Shown here: piece by piece, positions 55,136 to 55,588 of the stretch | How the letters are laid out: each line of letters starts with the position of its first letter | Position numbering within the stretch: the stretch's first letter is position 1 | Assembly: GCA_900473045.1 (NCBI GenBank) | Contig: UCKS01000020.1 | Location: 1 to 55,588, forward strand | DNA: 55,588 bases | Direction of reading: 5' to 3' | Source of the DNA: Hyphomicrobiales bacterium | GTDB lineage: Bacteria; Pseudomonadota; Alphaproteobacteria; Rhizobiales; Rhizobiaceae | Notes under the pieces: model-generated | What the model was told of the DNA's origin: nothing | Database searches by the model: none | Seen by the model: the letters and a program-made list of their open reading frames with translations, nothing else | Position numbers and translations under genes: made by a program

Positions 55136-55588
55136 TTATGCGACCGCCCTTGCGAGCGCGCAACGTGACCAGAGCTGATGCAGAGCACCGACCAGATGAT
55201 CGATATCGGCATCCGAATGCAGCGGCGTCGGCGTGATGCGCAGGCGCTCGGTCTTCTTCGGCACAGTCGGATAGTTGATCGGCTGAACATAAACGCCGCA
55301 ATTGTCGAGCAGCAGATCGGAGATCCACTTGCACTTGGAGGCATCACCGACGATTACCGGTACGATATGGCTCTGATTGTCGAGATGCGGAATGCCGTTC
55401 TTGTCGAGCAGATTGCGCAGCCGGCGAACGCGTTCCTGATGAGCGAAACGTTCGACCTGGCTTTCCTTCAAGTGACGGATCGAAGCAACCGCACCGGCAG
55501 CAAGTGCTGGCGGCAGCGCCGTCGTGAAGATGAAGCCGGAGGCGAACGAACGGATGAAATCGCACAGTGCCGTGGATGCAGCGATGTA
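55136..55588 (-). CDS. hemA: 5-aminolevulinate synthase, C-terminal part (gene runs off the window)
   Basis: The last 150 codons of a PLP-dependent synthase that joins glycine and succinyl-CoA in heme and bacteriochlorin synthesis, the alphaproteobacterial route. Reading starts in frame at the window edge with YIAASTALCDFIRSFASGFIFTTALP, the stretch just after the PLP lysine. It continues through LKESQVERFAHQERVRRLRNLL and VPVIVGDASKCKWISDLLLDNCGVYVQPINYPTVPKKTERLRITPTP. The 5' end lies beyond 55588. Confidence 0.93.
   Translation of the reverse strand, partial: YIAASTALCDFIRSFASGFIFTTALPPALAAGAVASIRHLKESQVERFAHQERVRRLRNLLDKNGIPHLDNQSHIVPVIVGDASKCKWISDLLLDNCGVYVQPINYPTVPKKTERLRITPTPLHSDADIDHLVGALHQLWSRCALARAVA

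Overview
The window reads as chromosomal DNA of a Rhizobiaceae-type alphaproteobacterium (Rhizobium, Agrobacterium or Ensifer relatives). The grounds are high-GC coding sequence, short intergenic mosaic palindromes of the RIME type, a BA14K-type surface protein, a single-subunit 5-aminolevulinate synthase, a general-stress (EcfG/RpoE2-type) promoter, and an abundance of ABC importers. There is one tRNA gene (Arg, CCT). I see no rRNA, insertion sequence, prophage or CRISPR array. Bases 1-149 hold nothing I recognise.

1-13,380: a divergent catabolic/uptake island. The minus strand carries a complete polyamine/opine-type ABC importer (binding protein, two permeases, ATPase), a GT1-like glycosyltransferase, two DUF861-type cupins, an aldehyde dehydrogenase and a saccharopine-dehydrogenase-like oxidoreductase. 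The plus strand carries a GntR regulator with two apparent winged helices, a second glycosyltransferase of the same unusual type and a second aldehyde dehydrogenase. The substrate is unknown.

13,466-25,328: mixed housekeeping and accessory genes. These are a BA14K protein, a small conserved ORF, a CmlA/FloR-like drug exporter with a strong leader hairpin, a lipoprotein alpha/beta hydrolase, metH behind a 20-bp palindrome, a sugar operon (ROK kinase, UPF0303 protein, AGE/ManA-like epimerase), tRNA-Arg and an outer-membrane-type protein.

25,378-33,422: a single-strand block in transcription order sulfatase - MoxR ATPase - DUF58 - DUF4381 - BatA - BatB/TPR - BatD. A periplasmic sulfatase sits at the head of a MoxR/Bat (von Willebrand) chaperone-type operon.

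33,840-38,220: a tiny lipoprotein, a Cys/Met-metabolism PLP enzyme, a CPA2 antiporter with a cyclic-nucleotide-binding-like tail, a 45-aa membrane peptide behind a GGAAC-N16-CGTT promoter, and a 70-aa protein.

38,318-51,726: a probable sulfur-scavenging island. It has an FAD/NAD(P)-binding protein, an SfnB-type and a DszC-like acyl-CoA-dehydrogenase-fold monooxygenase, and two complete ribose-type ABC importers. The five transcription units with recognisable upstream regions all carry a similar TATAGACTAT-like element. This combination of sugar-type importers with desulfurising flavoenzymes is the best candidate for an undescribed system.

51,839-55,588: a META/MliC double-domain protein, dxr (isoprenoid pathway), a beta-lactamase-fold serine hydrolase, and the 3' end of hemA running off the window.
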